Source: a virus. From it: a DNA stretch of 30,625 bases. The position numbers and the translations under genes were made by a program. Each line of letters begins with the position of its first letter. Positions within the stretch are counted from its first letter, which is position 1. Where the stretch lies: the IMG/VR virus record IMGVR_UViG_3300031027_000037, positions 1-30,625 of that record. One strand, given 5' to 3'. Shown here in pieces: positions 16,058 to 23,459 of this stretch. Under the pieces are notes generated by a model. It was given only the letters and a program-made list of their open reading frames with translations. It was not told the DNA's origin and searched no databases.

Positions 16058-16070
16058 ATATTAGTGTCAA
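16043..16070 (-). promoter_or_regulatory. Sigma-70 type promoter upstream of tRNA/SSB operon
   Basis: Read on the - strand: TTGACA (16065-16070), 16 bases, TATACT (16043-16048). The -35 box contains the TGA stop codon of DNA polymerase. It is one of the two best promoter matches in the window and lies just before the structured leader, tRNA and SSB. Confidence 0.8.
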
Positions 16071-16558
16071 TGACATTCTGCCCAATTTGCTCCGCATTTG
16101 TAGCCACCTGTGAGTGGGACTTTAAATCCGATATCTGTTCCTGCAGTTTCAATGGCGTTAACACAGATTTTCCCAACTTCCTCAGAATCCTTGGTCGCTG
16201 CATCTAGTTGTCCTTCATCATGAATATTACCAACATAGAATCCATCAAGTCCTCGTCTCTTAATTTCATTTCTGGCAACAATAGCGGTCCTTTTCATAAC
16301 TATTGCGCCGGCTGACTGGAGCTTATAGTTAAGCGCAGCGCTCTGGGCTGGGCAGCGAACGAAGCCTCCATCAATGGTTCGCAACAGTCCGCCAGTTGCT
16401 CGAAACTCATCTTGGATATCTGCAGAGAGTCTGGAAAGTCCGGGAGTACCTCGCTCAAGGATTCCACGAGCCCATTTACCATAGTGTCTAGCTTCACTTC
16501 CTCGAAGTTCAGGGCGCAACGTGACTCCGAGCTTTGGATCGCCACCTCCATAGAGATA
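16067..16558 (-). CDS. DNA polymerase (T7-type, family A), exon 2
   Basis: This is the C-terminal part (163 residues) of the polymerase. After splicing it starts with YLYGGGDPKLG, the second half of motif B (T7: FLYGAGD). It continues through ALNYKLQSAGAIV to motif C, IHDEG, with the catalytic Asp-Glu, and ends with ANWAECH, as T7 polymerase ends with NWAICH. A TTG at 16519 looks like a start, but the homology runs upstream of it to 16558, so it is an exon, not a separate gene. The joining to exon 1 keeps frame and restores the exact family spacing. The stop TGA is part of the next promoter's -35 box. Confidence 0.9.
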   Translation of the reverse strand, partial: YLYGGGDPKLGVTLRPELRGSEARHYGKWARGILERGTPGLSRLSADIQDEFRATGGLLRTIDGGFVRCPAQSAALNYKLQSAGAIVMKRTAIVARNEIKRRGLDGFYVGNIHDEGQLDAATKDSEEVGKICVNAIETAGTDIGFKVPLTGGYKCGANWAECH

Positions 16559-17194
16559 CCATGTGTTTAACTGAGGTCGTTAATCTCAGCCCATATAGCT
16601 GCATGTCCCCATGCAGAGCAGACTATATCATCATCCGACTGTAGGGCCGGAGCTGGGCGCTTCCAGACACTTGTCTGTACTCTCTTTCGAGATAGTCGTT
16701 GCACCTTCTAGATATTCAATTGCCTTCTGGAGATTGCCTATATTGTCATCAAACAAACCTAATGCTTGATTACATTTAGGGCACAGAAGTCCACGAATTA
16801 AACCAGTTAAATGATCATGGTCAATGGCTAATTTAGCCTTACCATTTCTGGCGACCACATATCCTTCAGAACCACATATCCTACAATGTGGATCAGCAAA
16901 CATATCTTCATACTGCTCTAAAGTAATACTATATGCTTTATGCAAATACCTTCTTGAGTATCTGCGTTCTGCACAAATATTAGAGCAGAATAAATGAGAT
17001 GGTGCCACTGGTTGAAAATCTAAATCACATTCTCTGCACTTCTTAATCCTGAAAGAACCTTGGGGGTATTTATCAGGTGTTGCAGTAAAATGTTCTTGAG
17101 ATTTATTCGTATTTTTGAATATCATGCTTGGCTCATGATTAGCTGTTCTAGCTTTCCCATGAGTTCACCCAGTTTTACTACTGCTACTTTACTA
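16559..17194 (-). ncRNA. Group I self-splicing intron in the DNA polymerase gene
   Basis: Both splice sites can be placed. Exon 1 ends ...CTACTGT; the intron's guide GCAGTAG (17178-17184) pairs with it over 7 bases with the required U-G pair at the cut. The intron ends in G (16559). The catalytic core shows GCAACGACTA (16693-16702), the R/P7 5' element, and GATATAGTCTG (16619-16629), the P7 3' element; GACTA pairs with TAGTC. Splicing joins TGT to TAT in frame and gives VKNGFYCYLYGGGD, equal in length to T7 motif B. The intron carries an HNH endonuclease gene. Length 636 bases. Confidence 0.9.
16631..17125 (-). CDS. HNH homing endonuclease, endonuclease VII-like, in the intron
   Basis: The 164-aa protein has an N-terminal zinc finger-like part (CRECDLDF...LFCSNIC, about residues 30-50) and the endonuclease VII-type HNH core: CRICG (about 82-86), AIDHDHLTGLIRGLLC (about 101-116) and CNQALGLFDDN. 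By family knowledge such enzymes cut intron-less copies of the target gene, so the intron is copied in. The last ~25 residues are encoded by the intron's catalytic core, including the P7 5' strand, a protein/RNA overlap. The start ATG 17125 has only a weak ribosome site. It lies 70 bases inside the intron. Confidence 0.9.
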   Translation of the reverse strand: MIFKNTNKSQEHFTATPDKYPQGSFRIKKCRECDLDFQPVAPSHLFCSNICAERRYSRRYLHKAYSITLEQYEDMFADPHCRICGSEGYVVARNGKAKLAIDHDHLTGLIRGLLCPKCNQALGLFDDNIGNLQKAIEYLEGATTISKESTDKCLEAPSSGPTVG

Positions 17195-18526
17195 ACAGTA
17201 GAATCCGTTTTTAACGGTAAGATCACGCATTTCATCACTGAGGTTGAGGTTTCGAGTGTTAACGAGGTGGGGATCCCCAACAGTGAAGAGAATGGTGGCT
17301 TCAGGATTGTTAAGATATTCAGCAAACATACGCATTTCAAGGCCACTGGCATCATACCCAACTTCTCTTCGATTGGGTCGAGCTTGCCAAAGTCGTCTAC
17401 ATTCAATTCCATACCTGACCTTCTTCTTGGCCTTTGGGATATTCATAGTATTAGGGTTAAATCCAATCATACGTCTAGTAGATGCACCACATGTAAGAAC
17501 CTGACCATGCATACAATGGTCATCATAGTTAACACAATTAAGCCAACCCTCGACCATTGTACTTCGGCCTTGTAAGACCAGCCAATCCGCAAGGGCTTTG
17601 ACTTCTACCTTACCTGAAATCTCAGCAAAAGATATTAATGCCTCTTCATCAACCTTTGGGAATCCCTTCTCGGTAAAGTTAAGTGGTTCCCACCCAAGAT
17701 CTAGAAGACGATCAACTCGTTGTTTAGGTGATCCAAGATTAAAGTCTACCCAATCAAGGGTAGAATAGGTTCCGTCTCGGTTGTCTCGAACTTCGGGGTA
17801 TTCTCTAAGATGTCGTAAATAGCTTGCAAATTCACTACCATCTTTTTTAGTTCGTCTTTCGTACGTTCTACTGACTTCCAATCGCCTTGGGAAAAGTTCG
17901 TGGATAGCGAATTCAGATTCAGATTGAACAGCCCTGAGGTAACCTGCGAGCGCCTGTGCTCCAGGGATATCAAAATACCATCCATTTCTTTGTTGTTCAT
18001 CTACAACTTCCCTGACTTCATGTTCGATCTGGCATGATAATTCACTGAAGCCTACCCTCCGCATACGTTGCCAAAGGGCTCGTGCAACTTTCTTACCAAG
18101 CTTTACATCTTGTTTACAGTAGGTCTCCATCTCAGGAGACCACTTAGACCAATCATTGAAGTCCCCTTTAGGGTCTCCAAGACGTATTCCCCAAGCCTCC
18201 AGAGAATGACCGCCGGAAAGCTTAGGATCATACAGGTAAGAAAGAACCAGAGTGTCAACAATATTTCGAGTACTTGCGGTACCGCCGACAAGACGACGTG
18301 TATGGGGTCCGTCATAGCTGACCGCATTATGTCCAACAAAATAGACTTCACTACCACGAAGACCATCAAAGAATCCTTTTATCTCGTCGTGACCACGAAA
18401 GGCCATGACCTCTTCTTGATCCATCCTGGAAGCACACAGAAGCCAGATACGTGACGGATATAGTGAGTCGGCTTCGATATCTATATACCAATACTTATGG
18501 TAATCTTCAGGTCTAGGTAGATACAA
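17195..18526 (-). CDS. DNA polymerase (T7-type, family A), exon 1
   Basis: These 444 residues carry the exonuclease motifs YIDIEAD (Exo I), FVGHNAVSYDGP (Exo II) and YCKQDVKL (Exo III), the polymerase palm region and motif A, GYDASGLEMRMFA, then GDPHLVN and the first half of motif B, where the frame runs into the intron at TGT 17195. It is the replicative polymerase; T7 polymerase uses host thioredoxin, but I cannot tell this here. The motif B Lys has Tyr at +4, as in T7 (Y526 type). The residue four before that Lys is Asp, not the usual Arg, with Arg one place further upstream. Start: TTG directly after the primase TAA; no ATG exists nearby. Confidence 0.93.
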
Positions 18527-20152
18527 TTAATTCATAACCCATTCATGTCCGGCGACCTTACTGCCGCCAGAGCGATAAGAATTGATCTCTTCTTCTGTAA
18601 GTTCGGTGAGACGCCCGGTGTCATTATTATAATGTAGGTATGCGCCCGGACCAGTACGACCGCAAAACCTGTTCTTCTCAACCATAAGAGACACAACATT
18701 CCTTCTCCAAGGGTCTTCGGAGAGTTTTTCTCGGTTGAGTTTGATAACGATATTAGCTAGTTGTTCTACCCCGGCAGTGCCTCTGATCTCGCCCTTCCGG
18801 TTCTGGTGAATTACAGCGATAATGGAAATATTACATTCCATACATAATGTCTTTAATTTGGTAGCAATCTCATCAAGCTGTTTACGCTCATCCCCTGATT
18901 GATCAGACACCACAATAGATAGGTGGTCCAGAATAATATACTTACAACCAAGATTATGCATGTATCGAACTTTGTTGAGGATTTCTTGAATTGAATTAGA
19001 CCCAAAATGGTCATAAATAACGAGCTTGTCAGTATCGACGATGCTATCGAAATATCCTCTAAGTTCCTCTTGGTTGACCATCGCCCTAATGTCTGGAAGA
19101 TGCAGAGGCATATTAGCCTCAATAGACATTAAACCGAGCGCAGTATCTCCGTTCGTTTCTTCCAAGTGTAGAAGCCCGATACCCGCTTCTGGCGATGTTT
19201 TTCTAATATGATATTCAATCTCTTTGAGGACAGACGTCTTACCCACACTGGTTTCGGCAGTGAAGACCACGAATTCTGAGAGCCGTATGCCATAAGTCTG
19301 AGAGTTAAGTGACTCCCAGGGATATGGTACTGTTTCATAGTTTTTTGGGGCGGAGACCTCCTCCCACAGTTCACGCCCGAGTTTAAGCCCTGACGGACTG
19401 TATTGCGGAGCCGCCCACCATTCACGGTTAAACTGCTCACGTTTGCCAACTTTAAGATAGTCGTTCGCATCTTTGGCTTCTGCAAGAGTAAGAACCTTGA
19501 CCTTGCCGATGGGGAACATACCTGCCACAGTAAGAGCGGCTTCCTGGCCCGGATAGCGAACCTGACCTGTCTGGGCATTTAGTTTACCCTCATCTTTGTC
19601 AAAACAAACAACAATATTCTGGAAAGAATTGAGGTACTCGCTGTTCTCTGCAACATCCTTAGCAGCACCTGCTGCTCCAGACCTGACAGAGACGACTGGC
19701 CATCTCGAACCCATAAGCTCGTAAGCAGCAAGTGCGTCATATTCACCTTCGACGAGTGTAATGTATTTCGCACTTCCAGGAGGGAAGAGGTGGCTTCCGA
19801 AGAGCCCTGTGTGCTTAATATCACCTTCATTAAAGAACTGTTTGTCCGCAGTCCTGACCTTATTGGCAAGATGCTTTCCGTCTTCAAAATATGGGAAGTA
19901 TGTATAATCACCTTCACGCCACACGCCATACTTCTCTGCGGTGGCCTTCATGATCTTCCTGTCGGTTAGATCAACAGTAATACGTTTAATGTCTGTAAGG
20001 ATTGTCGTGTCCTTATTCTCATTATCGTTGTCTGGAAAAGTTGTTATGCCGCACACAAAACAGTGTGTGTGACCGTCGGAGTACAAACTACTACCGTCTG
20101 AACTACCGCACGCCTCGCAAACTAAGTGCCTGATGAATTTCGATTGGGCTAT
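18527..20152 (-). CDS. Primase-helicase (T7 gp4-like); putative AUA start
   Basis: This protein (about 541 aa) has the gp4 order: a zinc finger with four Cys (12, 15, 31, 34; CxxC-x15-CxxC, the same spacing as T7), a TOPRIM primase domain (LVEGEYDALA; VVCFDKDE), and a RecA-like helicase with Walker A AETSVGKTS, HLEETNGD and YIILDHLS. The nearest ordinary start, TTG 20086, would cut the zinc finger in half. Upstream the frame is open with perfect zinc-finger spacing but contains no ATG, GTG or TTG; an ATA at 20152 lies 10 bases after GGAG and would give AQSKFIRHLVC. I use that boundary. It overlaps the phosphoesterase gene by 50 bases. Confidence 0.9.
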   Translation of the reverse strand: MAQSKFIRHLVCEACGSSDGSSLYSDGHTHCFVCGITTFPDNDNENKDTTILTDIKRITVDLTDRKIMKATAEKYGVWREGDYTYFPYFEDGKHLANKVRTADKQFFNEGDIKHTGLFGSHLFPPGSAKYITLVEGEYDALAAYELMGSRWPVVSVRSGAAGAAKDVAENSEYLNSFQNIVVCFDKDEGKLNAQTGQVRYPGQEAALTVAGMFPIGKVKVLTLAEAKDANDYLKVGKREQFNREWWAAPQYSPSGLKLGRELWEEVSAPKNYETVPYPWESLNSQTYGIRLSEFVVFTAETSVGKTSVLKEIEYHIRKTSPEAGIGLLHLEETNGDTALGLMSIEANMPLHLPDIRAMVNQEELRGYFDSIVDTDKLVIYDHFGSNSIQEILNKVRYMHNLGCKYIILDHLSIVVSDQSGDERKQLDEIATKLKTLCMECNISIIAVIHQNRKGEIRGTAGVEQLANIVIKLNREKLSEDPWRRNVVSLMVEKNRFCGRTGPGAYLHYNNDTGRLTELTEEEINSYRSGGSKVAGHEWVMN

Positions 20153-20624
20153 AGTCGGTATGCTCCAAACTTACACAAACATATCGTGAGTCTTCAACCT
20201 TCTGGTAGTGCAGGTGGCCATGAATATTGGTGCCAAACCTACCTAGTGAGTCTGGATGAATTGGGATATGTGATAGAATCACTTTATTCTTATCTTTGTC
20301 TTTCTGAACTACATATGAACGGATGTCGTCGAAGAACGGGAGATAATCTTTTAGGGCAAAGGTGTCATGATTACCTTTAACAAGAACAAGACGACCTCGA
20401 AGACGCCCAAGAAGAAAAAGATTCCGCCTATTGATGACAACATCACCAAGCAAATAAACCCTATCGCTCGGATCAACTCTTTCGTTGTGTCTAGCGATGA
20501 TTGTTTCATCGTGTTCCTCAATGTTCTTGAATGATCTAAGCATAGTACCGTCGTCACGCTTAAAAGTCAATATATTCACATGACCAAAATGGTGATCGGC
20601 TGCTACCCAGGTTCTACCACTCAT
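20103..20624 (-). CDS. Calcineurin-like metallophosphoesterase
   Basis: The 173-aa protein shows the metallophosphoesterase motifs in order: VAADHHFGH (Asp 10, His 12), LLGDVV, KGNHDT, SHIP and HGHLHY. These bind two metal ions and cleave phosphodiesters or phosphomonoesters. Small phage members of this family are common; possible substrates are cyclic nucleotides, nucleic acid ends or nucleotides, and the sequence does not say which. It starts at ATG 20624, overlapping the upstream stop (ATGA), and its 3' end overlaps the primase start. Confidence 0.9.
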   Translation of the reverse strand: MSGRTWVAADHHFGHVNILTFKRDDGTMLRSFKNIEEHDETIIARHNERVDPSDRVYLLGDVVINRRNLFLLGRLRGRLVLVKGNHDTFALKDYLPFFDDIRSYVVQKDKDKNKVILSHIPIHPDSLGRFGTNIHGHLHYQKVEDSRYVCVSLEHTDYSPIEIHQALSLRGVR

Positions 20625-20785
20625 ACTCTATCCTGAAATAGTTGCATAGATTCACCGTAGCCTTCCCAATTATCAACACCACATTCTTCTAGACATCTCA
20701 ATTTAAGTAAAGAACGTTGAACCTCTTCGACTGTTTCATTAAAATAAGCTTTAAAGTCCTCCTCAGTTATACCGGTATCACTCAT
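20621..20785 (-). CDS. Small conserved phage protein, 54 aa
   Basis: ATG 20785 overlaps the stop of the upstream gene (ATGA) and the TGA overlaps the ATG of the phosphoesterase gene (ATGA). The product has an acidic N-terminus and the element LLKLRCLEECGVDNWEGYGE, a pattern I know from small phage proteins (helix, AGVDNWEGY turn, helix). The double coupling and that pattern make a real gene likely. Function unknown. Confidence 0.75.
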   Translation of the reverse strand: MSDTGITEEDFKAYFNETVEEVQRSLLKLRCLEECGVDNWEGYGESMQLFQDRV

Positions 20786-21075
20786 GCCCAGCCTTCGGGA
20801 CCGTTAAAGCCATATCCCATATTATCAAGCATTTGGGATACTAGGTTCCAGACATGAAGTTTACGAGGCCACGCATATACGACATTCTTTTTAGAAACTT
20901 CTTTAGCCTTGTAACTAGCCTCAAGGGCTTGTTCAGTCTTACCCACGAATGTTTCACCAATATAATCGCCACGATCAATAGTTCCGTGACCATCATTATA
21001 AATTCGCATACGAGCAATTTCTTTCTTATTAGCCTCAGAACCATGAGGCCAAAGCTCAACTCGGATCATTAACAT
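20782..21075 (-). CDS. Conserved small phage protein, 97 aa, unknown
   Basis: The product starts MLMIRVELWPHG; the MIRVELWP start and the IYNDGHGT...GDY pattern are known from small phage proteins of unknown function. The C-terminal half is helical and basic, ending in YGFNGPEGWA. I chose ATG 21075 (GGAG upstream), with ATG 21069 as the alternative; the longer frame upstream belongs to another gene's space. The stop is coupled to the next ATG (ATGA). Confidence 0.75.
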   Translation of the reverse strand: MLMIRVELWPHGSEANKKEIARMRIYNDGHGTIDRGDYIGETFVGKTEQALEASYKAKEVSKKNVVYAWPRKLHVWNLVSQMLDNMGYGFNGPEGWA

Positions 21076-21245
21076 TACGGTTGTTCTCCGTGGAAGCGTG
21101 TTTTCCACCCTTCATGCCAGTCAGTATATTTATTAAACTGTTCATCTGTCTCCAGCTGACCTTTCAAGAGACGATAAGGATTTTTATTTAAAGAAACTGA
21201 AATTGCTTGATACCCTTCCCGCCACTCACTACTTCGCTCGGCTAT
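21075..21245 (-). CDS. RMF-like mini-protein, 56 aa; putative AUA start
   Basis: The frame ends in TAA at 21075-21077, overlapping the next gene's ATG (TAATG). It encodes EWREGYQAIS, then NKNPYRLL, then DWHEGWKTRF: the GYxA...PY...W..GW pattern of ribosome modulation factor-like domains. The frame has no ATG, GTG or TTG upstream of this core. A strong GGGAGG lies 5 bases before an ATA at 21245, which gives IAERSSEWREGYQ. The only other choices are an ATC at 21263 or an internal TTG. If it is RMF-like, it might bind ribosomes or act as a small regulator. No other annotation would fill this 170-base stretch. Confidence 0.55.
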   Translation of the reverse strand: MAERSSEWREGYQAISVSLNKNPYRLLKGQLETDEQFNKYTDWHEGWKTRFHGEQP

Positions 21246-21711
21246 CTCTTCCTCCCATTTGATTCATGGTTGATATGAGTATACCCTCATTAAAATCTAT
21301 GAGAATAAGATGTTTCTCCATGTCTTCTGGATGTTCGTAGTTATTTAGATCAGCCTGATATGGTTCATCATCTAGAATTAAATAGTGCGTTGTGTCGGGA
21401 TGTTCTTTCAACCATTTGGCTACTCTTGTGTAACGCCAATTTTCGTTCTCATCACATATAGGATGTTCATGGAAATATTCTCTCTTGAGTCCTTCAATAA
21501 TGCAATGCTCAAGAGTCTCGTTACTACCAATAGCCCGAATCCAGGAAGAATGTATAACAAGTTTCCAATTACGAACTAAACACCAATCATTAATAAGACC
21601 GACAGCAGCAGGGTCAAATTTCTTAACAAAAGGTTTGGTCTGCCCAGGCATAGCATATGCTCGATAAGGAATGAGAGGCCCGTCAATATCAAGAAATAGA
21701 ATTTTAGTCAT
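21229..21711 (-). CDS. HAD-fold hydrolase-like protein
   Basis: The 160-aa protein starts with ILFLDIDGPLI (Asp 8 and Asp 10, HAD motif I), has KLVIHSSW (motif II, Ser) and THYLILDDEP near residue 115 (motif IV, paired Asp). This fits a small HAD phosphatase without a large cap, of the type also found in RNA-repair fusion proteins. It may remove phosphate from nucleotides or nucleic acid ends. ATG 21711 overlaps the ThyX stop; its own end overlaps the RMF-like gene. Confidence 0.85.
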   Translation of the reverse strand: MTKILFLDIDGPLIPYRAYAMPGQTKPFVKKFDPAAVGLINDWCLVRNWKLVIHSSWIRAIGSNETLEHCIIEGLKREYFHEHPICDENENWRYTRVAKWLKEHPDTTHYLILDDEPYQADLNNYEHPEDMEKHLILIDFNEGILISTMNQMGGRDSRAK

Positions 21712-22366
21712 TTAAACCAAATGGGCGAAAAAGATTTGCATCAATAACTGCATCAACGATCATCGGACAATTTTTCTCCAGTAGATAACCACAAGCAAAT
21801 GCAATCTGTTGATGTTCTAACTGAGTTTCAGGACCTTGGCGAATAGATACATAATGTATCCAATCACGAAGAGTACCTTGCATATACATACGAGTTGATG
21901 TCAGACCTTCAGGCAGAAGTTTACGGGCGAGCTCCTTAGCAATACCAACCGCAAGACATGCCTTATAGCCGGCCCAACAGATGCCCCAAACTTGATTCTG
22001 CCAGACTGACCACAAATCATTGATTTCAATGTCCGCAGTAGGGATGGAGTTCTGACGATTCTTCGGGTCTTTAAGTCTGGCTTGCGGCGACATTACCAGC
22101 TTCTCGTCCACTTCAGAATACCGCTGACTAAATTCTTGAAAGTGGAATGATCTGTGTCTCAAAATTTGACGAGCAATATCTCTTGTAGTCTCAATTTCAA
22201 CGCACATACAGGCCATCTCAAATGGTGACCAATGATTATGATCAATTAAATACTTAATCAACTTTTCGGAAGGATCATCTGGTTTGGCAGACGGATTAGA
22301 CACACGAGCCATGTGTGCCACCATCTTGTCGGCATCAGGCGTGATCCACTTAAGTTCGACTCTCAA
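21704..22366 (-). CDS. thyX: Flavin-dependent thymidylate synthase ThyX
   Basis: The 220-aa protein has the ThyX signature RHR-x7-S (RHRSFHFQEFS, residues 70-80), the HWSPFE element (45-50) and the C-terminal RxxxQGTLRDW...RxxxxTQLEHQ pattern. It makes dTMP from dUMP with FAD, NADPH and methylene-tetrahydrofolate. I chose TTG 22366, which overlaps the upstream TGA (TTGA) and has AAGG 8 bases before; the length then matches typical ThyX (about 220 aa). Together with the class II reductase it secures dNTP supply. Confidence 0.95.
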   Translation of the reverse strand: MRVELKWITPDADKMVAHMARVSNPSAKPDDPSEKLIKYLIDHNHWSPFEMACMCVEIETTRDIARQILRHRSFHFQEFSQRYSEVDEKLVMSPQARLKDPKNRQNSIPTADIEINDLWSVWQNQVWGICWAGYKACLAVGIAKELARKLLPEGLTSTRMYMQGTLRDWIHYVSIRQGPETQLEHQQIAFACGYLLEKNCPMIVDAVIDANLFRPFGLND

Positions 22367-22515
22367 TCTGAAAACCTTAATGTACAATAATTGATTTGCC
22401 CTTTCGAGTGAAGCAGCAGTACGATCTCATCGTTAAAATCGGCATCCATAACATATTGGTCTCCATAATCCATCAAATAGCGGGTGAGTTCCATAATCAG
22501 TTCGCTAACTCTCAT
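22363..22515 (-). CDS. Small phage protein, 50 aa (M-V-x-ELI type)
   Basis: ATG 22515 has GGAG nine bases upstream. The product starts RVSELIMELTRYLMDYGDQ, then VMDADFNDEIVLLLH; this helix followed by beta strands is typical of small phage proteins beginning with an xVSELI motif. Its TGA overlaps the ThyX TTG, so it is translationally coupled. Function unknown. Confidence 0.7.
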   Translation of the reverse strand: MRVSELIMELTRYLMDYGDQYVMDADFNDEIVLLLHSKGQINYCTLRFSD

Positions 22516-22657
22516 CTTTTTTAGCTCCAAAAACTTGAGACCAAACCTCATGCATGGCTATACGTCGATGCTGACGATTAAATTTACGCTGAAGATTACG
22601 AACAGAGTTGATTGGTGAACTTAGACGTTGAGTATTACCTATGAGGTTGTATCGCAT
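22505..22657 (-). CDS. Small basic protein, 50 aa
   Basis: ATG 22657 is preceded by AGAGG. The product is basic (NSVRNLQRKFNRQHRR in the middle) with no hydrophobic segment, which suggests nucleic-acid binding. It overlaps both neighbours by short stretches, like other genes in this block. No family recognised. Confidence 0.55.
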   Translation of the reverse strand: MRYNLIGNTQRLSSPINSVRNLQRKFNRQHRRIAMHEVWSQVFGAKKDES

Positions 22658-22794
22658 TCTTGAGCCTCTTTTGTGTGATAATCCATAAGAACTTCTTCAA
22701 TAGCGGCTTGACAGACAACACAAGGCCCATATTCTTTATGGATTTTGTCATATGTAATTAAATCATCTTCACGGTTGCAGATATAGCAACGCAT
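22639..22794 (-). CDS. Small zinc-binding protein, 51 aa
   Basis: ATG 22794 overlaps the upstream stop (TGATG). The product begins RCYICNRED and continues HKEYGPCVVCQ: two CxxC pairs 19 residues apart, a zinc ribbon or finger. The tail is acidic and helical. Such small proteins often bind nucleic acid or a host protein. No family name can be given. Confidence 0.7.
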   Translation of the reverse strand: MRCYICNREDDLITYDKIHKEYGPCVVCQAAIEEVLMDYHTKEAQECDTTS

Positions 22795-23048
22795 CAGATA
22801 ATCTTAATCCTTGTATCTAGTCCTAGTTCTTTTGCCAAATACGAAATTCGATCTTCAGCTTCATTTAAACGAGCTTGAGCAGCCTGTTGGGCAACATTTG
22901 AAAGGTGGTCAGCTTGAGCCCATCTAAGTTGAGCGCGATTAGTGTCAAGACCCCAAATGGCATCAGAAATCTTTCTAGATAACGCTCGAAGAGCGTGTTC
23001 AGGATCAGAATATTCTTGAACTTCAAATGGTTTTGGCTGATATCGCAT
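22794..23048 (-). CDS. Helical protein, unknown, 84 aa
   Basis: ATG 23048 has a perfect AGGAGG seven bases upstream, so this gene is well translated. The product is almost wholly helical, with a heptad-like centre (LSNVAQQAAQARLNEAEDRI) suggesting a coiled coil. It is the first gene of the group of small genes after the amidoligase operon. No family recognised. Confidence 0.7.
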   Translation of the reverse strand: MRYQPKPFEVQEYSDPEHALRALSRKISDAIWGLDTNRAQLRWAQADHLSNVAQQAAQARLNEAEDRISYLAKELGLDTRIKII

Positions 23049-23069
23049 ATCAGAACCTCCTAGTATAGT

Positions 23070-23459
23070 TTACTGGCCTGTTTCTACCATTGGGAAATTA
23101 TCGTCTGCATACTCAAGCACAAATTGACGTTCTGGTAGAGTTTGAAGTGATGCACACATATTCATAAGTCGTTGCCTTACAGACAACGGAACAGCATACG
23201 GATCAGGGAAAAACCCCACTACATTGTCACATCTAGTGAATAGTGCCGTTTTCTGAGCATCCGTCAAGCCGAAAGGTAGGATATTATTCCTATCTTCCCA
23301 CGGAAGAGTATCGTCTTTTAGCATATCTTTTTCAAAAATACCGTACACACCATAAAGTTTAGAACTAACATCATACCCATACTTATTGATCAAGATTTGT
23401 TCTAGTACAAAAGGAAGATCATGTCTAAGTTTAAGTGTTCGCTTGATTGGATTAGGCAT
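23070..23459 (-). CDS. Unknown protein at the end of the amidoligase operon, 129 aa
   Basis: I chose ATG 23459, which overlaps the end of the ATP-grasp gene by 8 bases; a longer frame back to 23588 would lie inside that gene. The product starts PNPIKRTLKLRHDLPFVLEQ and contains NILPFGLTDAQKTALF and NVVGFFPDPYAVPLSVRQR, then an acidic end. It shows no motif I recognise. Its coupling to the ATP-grasp gene makes a role in the same pathway possible, for example as a binding or carrier partner. Confidence 0.7.
   Translation of the reverse strand: MPNPIKRTLKLRHDLPFVLEQILINKYGYDVSSKLYGVYGIFEKDMLKDDTLPWEDRNNILPFGLTDAQKTALFTRCDNVVGFFPDPYAVPLSVRQRLMNMCASLQTLPERQFVLEYADDNFPMVETGQ

Noticed and set aside
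16067-16519. Separate small polymerase-like gene starting at TTG 16519
   Set aside because: Homology runs upstream to 16558 and joins exon 1 through a group I intron; it is exon 2.
17060-17575. 171-aa frame on the + strand
   Set aside because: Lies opposite the polymerase exon 1 end, intron and HNH gene, all well supported.
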